A model generated the notes under the pieces. The model was not told the origin of the DNA and did not search any database. It was given only the letters and a program-made list of their open reading frames with translations. This document shows positions 55,232 through 58,869 of a DNA stretch of 58,869 nucleotides, one piece after another. The stretch covers positions 1 to 58,869 of the forward strand of contig NZ_JAHKSN010000029.1 in the NCBI RefSeq assembly GCF_018863415.1, written 5' to 3'. The first letter of the stretch is position 1, and each line of letters opens with the position of its first letter. The DNA comes from Deinococcus aestuarii (GTDB taxonomy: Bacteria; Deinococcota; Deinococci; Deinococcales; Deinococcaceae). The position numbers and the translations under genes were made by a program.

Positions 55232-56191
55232 ATGCTCAGCCTGTCATACCCCCCGACGTTGCAACGCTCGGCCGCTCCTGCGGTCCTCACCCTAGGTCTT
55301 CTGACAGGTCGCTGTGGTCCGCCTGAGGCTTCGCGACCAAGTCCGGCTTCTGATGCCCCTGCCCCCACCAGCTCGTCCTTGACAGTCTCGCCCGAAGAGC
55401 GGCGCCTGCAATGCGCGGACAGGCAACCCTTCTTGTACTGTGCGGACACCGGGTGGGAGCTCTTCCACCGCCTGGGCCGCGAGGATGTGCGCACCTCCCT
55501 CCAGACGCGTGCCTCGCAGGGCTTCACGGACATTCAGGCCGTTGCGCTGGCAGAGATGCAGGGGCTCACCGTCCCCAACGCCTACGGTGGTCTGACGCTG
55601 GTCGGGAAAGACCCTGCCTACCCCGCCACCACCCCGGGGAACGACCCCGCCGAGTACGACCACTGGGACCACGCAGACTCCATCGTGGACGAGGCCGCCT
55701 CGCTGGGTCTGCAGGTCGCCCTGCTGCCGACCTGGGACCGCTGGGTCAACGACGAGCCGATCTATTACGCCCGACTCGGCCCGGGCCTTCGGTGCCGGAC
55801 GAGACACTGGTGGAGGGGAGCTACACGGGGAAACCGGCTGGTGGTGGGGCTGCGGGGCGAGGACTATGCCTGGGTATACCTGCCTGACGGCGGTTCGGCG
55901 ACGGTGACACCCGGCCGGGCAGGTGGAGCCCAAGTGCGGGCCTCCTGGCTCGAGCCCCGAACCGGGCAGACGACGGTGACCGAGATCCTCACCAACACGG
56001 ACGAGCGCCCCTTTTCCGCCCCCTCGAGCGGGCGCGGCCAGGACTGGGTCCTGCTGATCGAGACTACCCGGGACGGGAAGCCCTCCCTCCAGGGAGCCGC
56101 CGACCTTGGAGGGGGCGCTGTCCTTCCGTCTTCTGGCCGACGACGCCCGGCAACGGTCTCGCGGGGACGGGCGGCCAGGCGAGTTCGCTAG
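55232..56191 (+). pseudogene. Truncated copy of the DUF4038 polysaccharide-acting lipoprotein
   Basis: From ATG 55232 it has a lipoprotein-like leader (VLTLGLLTGRCG) and the first part of a DUF4038 domain (DTGWELFHRLGREDVRT to RWVNDEPI). It then jumps, out of frame for a short stretch, to the C-terminal beta domain (VVGLRGEDYAWVYLPDGG; GRGQDWVLLIE). Compared with the intact gene at 56250, the SGNH and carbohydrate-binding parts and about 200 residues of the hydrolase core are missing, and local frameshifts compensate. It also runs on past the normal end to 56191. It is a decayed tandem duplicate. Confidence 0.75.
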
Positions 56192-56249
56192 TGGGGAACG
56201 GCCCACGATCACACGTTTTCACGAATCCTCACCCTTCAGGAGAGTCTTG

Positions 56250-58712
56250 ATGCCAAACCCACTCCGCCTTCCTAACCTGACCTTCATCACAGCGACCGCC
56301 GTGCTCACCCTCGGTCTCCTGACGACCGGGTGCGCCGCCCCCGGGACCTCAACGCAGGCTGTGTTGTCCAGCGCCTCCATCCCCGCCCGCGCGTTGAAGG
56401 TGATGCCGCTGGGCGACTCCATCACGGACGGCTACAACATCCCCGGCGGCTACCGCACCGAGCTGTACCGCAGGCTCTCGGCGCAGGTACCCGGACTGAA
56501 CTTCGTCGGCTCCCTGCAAAATGGTCCCGCCACCCTGGCCGACCGCGACCACGAGGGCCACAGCGGCTGGCGCATCGACGAACTCGCCGCGCGGGTGGAC
56601 GGCTGGCTCGACGGCGCCCAGCCGGACGTGGTGCTGCTGATGATCGGCACCAACGACACGATCCAGAACCGTGACCCGGCAGGCGCTCCGGCCCGGCTGG
56701 GCCGTCTGCTCGACCAGATGCTCTCTCGCCGCCCGAACGCGCGCATTCTCGTCTCGTCGCTTCCCCCGCTGCGCGACCCCGACCAGAACCGACGGGTGCA
56801 GGCATACAACGCCGCGTTGCCCGCCCTGGTGAGGAGCCGGGCGGCGCAGGGGAAAAAGGTCAGCCTCGTGAACGTGGGGGCCACACTCACCCTCGCCGAC
56901 CTGGCCGACGGGGTGCACCCCAACGTGGGGGGCTACGGCAAGCTCGCCACCCTATGGGCCGAGGCCCTGCGGGGCACGCCGGGCGCACTCCAGCCCGGGG
57001 CGTCCGGCCAAGTCACCCTGGAGCCTGCTCCGGGCGGGAACACCGTGAACGAACCCGCCGCCTCAGGTGGAAGGGCCGTCGGCCTCTGGTCGTCCAGTCA
57101 AAAAGCCCGTTTCGTTGTCCCCGCCGATCTCCCCACAGGCAACTACACCCTGAGCCTGACCGCCCGCGCCGACGAGTACCAGGGCTGGCCCATCGTCGCG
57201 GTGAAGCGGGGCGGGACCCGGCTCGGCACGGCTACGGTGACCTCCCAGACCTACGCCCCCTTCGACCTCGCCACCACCTCGCTCGCCCCCGGGCAGACCC
57301 TGGAGGTGGAGTTCACCAACGACGCCCTCGGGAACAAGGCGGGCGAGGACCGCAACGCGATCATCGATCACCTCACCCTCCAGCCCACTGGGACCGGCGC
57401 ATCACCCTCACCTCTCCCAGCCAGGACGAGCGCGGCGCGCCTCACGGTGTCACCGGATGGACGGCGGTTACAAGACTCGGACGGGCGGCCCTTCCTGTAC
57501 TGGGCCGACACCGGGTGGGAACTCTTTCACCGCCTGAATCGTGAGGATGCGCGCACCTACCTTCAGACTCGCGCCGCGCAGGGCTTCACGGTCATTCAGG
57601 CTGTGGCGCTCGCCGAGATGGACGGCTTGACCGTCCCCAATGCTTACGGCGACCTTCCCCTGGTGGACAAAGACCCCGCCCGTCCCCTCACTACCCCGGA
57701 CAACGATCCCTCCAATACCCAGCAGTACGACTACTGGGACCACGTGGATGACATCGTGAACGAGGCCGCGCGGCTCGGTCTGCACGTCGCCCTGCTGCCA
57801 ACCTGGGGGCGCTGGGTCAATGACGAGCCCATCTTCACGCCGGGTTCGGCCAAGAGCTACGGGACTTTCCTGGGGCAGCGGTACAAGGACCAGCCGATCA
57901 TCTGGGTGCTGGGCGGCGACCGCAACCCCGAGACTGACGCCCAGCGGTCCATCTGGCGGGCAATGGCGGAGGGAATCGAGCAGGGCGTGGGGGGGCGTAA
58001 CCGGGCCCTGATCACGTACCACCCGCGCGGGGGGAAGACCTCCGCCGACTACTTCCACAGTGAGCCGTGGCTCGACTTCAACGTGTGGCAGACCGGGCAC
58101 TGCCGCGATGAGCGCGAGGCCGCCAAGGTCCTGAGCACCTACAAACGCACCCCCGTCAAGCCGGTGATCAACGCCGAGCCGGTCTACGAGGACCACGCGG
58201 TGTGCAACGACAAGAGCAAGGGGTACGCCGACGAGGTGGACGTGCGCAACGTGGCGTACTGGAGCACCTTCGCGGGGGCGGCAGGGCACGCTTACGGGCA
58301 CCGGGTGATTTGGGGCTTTGATGTGTTCGACCAGGGCCGCGACAAGGCCTGGCTGAAGGCGCTGAATGATCCGGGGGCGCGTCAATTGGGGTACCTCAAG
58401 ACGTTGCAGGAGTCCCGTCCTGCCGTGGGACGGTCGCCGGACGAGACACTGGTGAAGGGCAGCTACACGGGCAACCGACCCGTGGTGGCGCTGCGGGGTC
58501 AGGACTACGCCTGGGTGTATCTGCCGGATGGGGGCGCAGTGACGGTGACGCTGGGCCGGACCGGGGGCGGGCGGGTGCGCGCGGCGTGGTTCGATCCCAG
58601 GACGGGGAAGACGGCGGAGGTCGGCACCTTCACCAACTCGGGCCAGCGGGCCTTCACTGCTCCCTCCAAGGGCCGTGGCAACGACTGGGTGCTGCTCCTC
58701 CAGAACGCCTGA
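56250..58712 (+). CDS. Secreted SGNH esterase-carbohydrate-binding-DUF4038 glycosidase fusion lipoprotein
   Basis: An 820-residue protein. It has a lipoprotein signal (VLTLGLLTTGCAA). An SGNH/GDSL hydrolase domain occupies about residues 50-245: Ser in GDSITDGY, GTND, and Asp/His in DLADGVHPN. A beta-sandwich resembling a carbohydrate-binding module follows (about 265-395; NYTLSLTARADEYQGW). A DUF4038 apiosidase-like (beta/alpha)8 domain spans about 410-730 (YWADTGWELFHRL; IIWVLGGDRNPE; VINAEPVYED). A final beta domain has VALRGQDYAWVYLPDGG. It probably deacylates and cleaves a complex polysaccharide at the cell surface. ATG 56250 follows AGGAGAG. Confidence 0.85.
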   Translation: MPNPLRLPNLTFITATAVLTLGLLTTGCAAPGTSTQAVLSSASIPARALKVMPLGDSITDGYNIPGGYRTELYRRLSAQVPGLNFVGSLQNGPATLADRDHEGHSGWRIDELAARVDGWLDGAQPDVVLLMIGTNDTIQNRDPAGAPARLGRLLDQMLSRRPNARILVSSLPPLRDPDQNRRVQAYNAALPALVRSRAAQGKKVSLVNVGATLTLADLADGVHPNVGGYGKLATLWAEALRGTPGALQPGASGQVTLEPAPGGNTVNEPAASGGRAVGLWSSSQKARFVVPADLPTGNYTLSLTARADEYQGWPIVAVKRGGTRLGTATVTSQTYAPFDLATTSLAPGQTLEVEFTNDALGNKAGEDRNAIIDHLTLQPTGTGASPSPLPARTSAARLTVSPDGRRLQDSDGRPFLYWADTGWELFHRLNREDARTYLQTRAAQGFTVIQAVALAEMDGLTVPNAYGDLPLVDKDPARPLTTPDNDPSNTQQYDYWDHVDDIVNEAARLGLHVALLPTWGRWVNDEPIFTPGSAKSYGTFLGQRYKDQPIIWVLGGDRNPETDAQRSIWRAMAEGIEQGVGGRNRALITYHPRGGKTSADYFHSEPWLDFNVWQTGHCRDEREAAKVLSTYKRTPVKPVINAEPVYEDHAVCNDKSKGYADEVDVRNVAYWSTFAGAAGHAYGHRVIWGFDVFDQGRDKAWLKALNDPGARQLGYLKTLQESRPAVGRSPDETLVKGSYTGNRPVVALRGQDYAWVYLPDGGAVTVTLGRTGGGRVRAAWFDPRTGKTAEVGTFTNSGQRAFTAPSKGRGNDWVLLLQNA

Positions 58713-58752
58713 CCCAGGACTCACACGCTCAGGCGTTGACCGCCAACACTAG

Positions 58753-58869
58753 AGGCTGGGCAAAGCCCTATCCAAAAAATGGCTTGATTTTCGCCAGCAT
58801 CAGAACGCAAGCGGCAACAAAGTGAAAGCCGATCAGAGTAGAGGACAAGCGTTCTAAATCTCGTCCCAG
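58753..58869 (-). mobile_element. End of an IS5-family-like insertion sequence (continues beyond window)
   Basis: The element appears to begin at AGGCTGGGCAAAG (58753), immediately after CTAG (58749-58752), which fits the YTAR target preference of IS5-type elements. The transposase C-terminus is encoded on the minus strand. The other end and the target duplicate lie outside the window. Confidence 0.55.
58768..58869 (-). CDS. Transposase, C-terminal 33 residues (partial)
   Basis: The minus-strand frame reads [18 protein letters not shown] then [15 protein letters not shown] and a TAG at 58770-58768. The [19 protein letters not shown] end resembles IS5-type DDE transposases. It is cut by the right edge. 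Confidence 0.65.
   Translation of the reverse strand: MGRDLERLSSTLIGFHFVAACVLMLAKIKPFFG

Overview
The window is GC-rich, gene-dense bacterial DNA. Small overlapping genes, frequent GTG/TTG starts, apparently leaderless promoters, DUF2171/DUF305/DUF3105/DUF6328 proteins and the gene repertoire suggest Deinococcus or a close relative. This is inferred from protein character, not from an rRNA. There are no rRNA, tRNA or CRISPR features. Three kinds of metal-responsive module, several nuclease-type genes, decayed genes and an IS end mark it as accessory DNA, possibly a megaplasmid or genomic island.

Layout. 1-3078 (+): end of a cytochrome c maturation operon, ccmF (cut by the window edge)-ccmG-ccmH and a CcmI-like/cytochrome c fusion. 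3091-4431 (-): a short penicillin-binding protein. 4729-7328 (-): a small membrane-protein cluster holding a broken Nramp transporter. 7578-17531 (-): a roughly 10 kb, 12-gene metal operon in overlapping order: cadA-type ATPase, glutaredoxin, ZIP, lspA, DUF3105 lipoprotein, DUF305, czcD, SCO1, cadC-type ArsR, a small anchored protein, a second CDF and lnt. 17651-20590: a DUF2171 gene and an unusual CPD-motif P-type ATPase with a His/Met-rich region. 21133-25798: a helicase-nuclease protein facing a second nuclease-like gene. 26108-27150: a Cys-rich copper-storage-like protein with DUF305. 27405-30892: C39-like peptidase, trpS, a GIY-YIG/Sel1 protein. 31108-34790: csoR-copZ divergent from copA. 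34922-40767: a mug-type glycosylase, a nuclease gene interrupted by an in-frame stop, and a divergent 1221-residue nuclease-tailed protein. 40901-45974: LysM-M23 protein, DUF305, lgt-DUF3105-response regulator-histidine kinase. 46079-49846: ferric-iron ABC transporter. 49993-51259: a frameshifted AbiE-type toxin-antitoxin locus with an intact operator-like palindrome. 51311-54631: second lnt, a tiny ORF, a Met-rich protein and a second penicillin-binding protein. 55232-58712: a decayed and an intact secreted polysaccharide-acting protein. 58768-58869: end of an IS5-type transposase.

How it fits together. The Cu genes (CsoR, CopZ, CopA, CPD ATPase) share one operator type at three sites. A second, apparently undescribed element, two TTTACA-like hexamers 11 bp apart with a TAnnnT-like -10 about 9 bp downstream, precedes six transcription units: Csp-DUF305, the C39-like peptidase, LysM-M23, DUF305, lgt-DUF3105-two-component system, and sORF-Met-rich protein-PBP. 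I propose that the encoded two-component system controls these as an envelope/metal-stress regulon. The window also holds an accessory lipoprotein pathway (lgt, lspA, two lnt) whose lspA and lgt each directly adjoin a DUF3105 lipoprotein.
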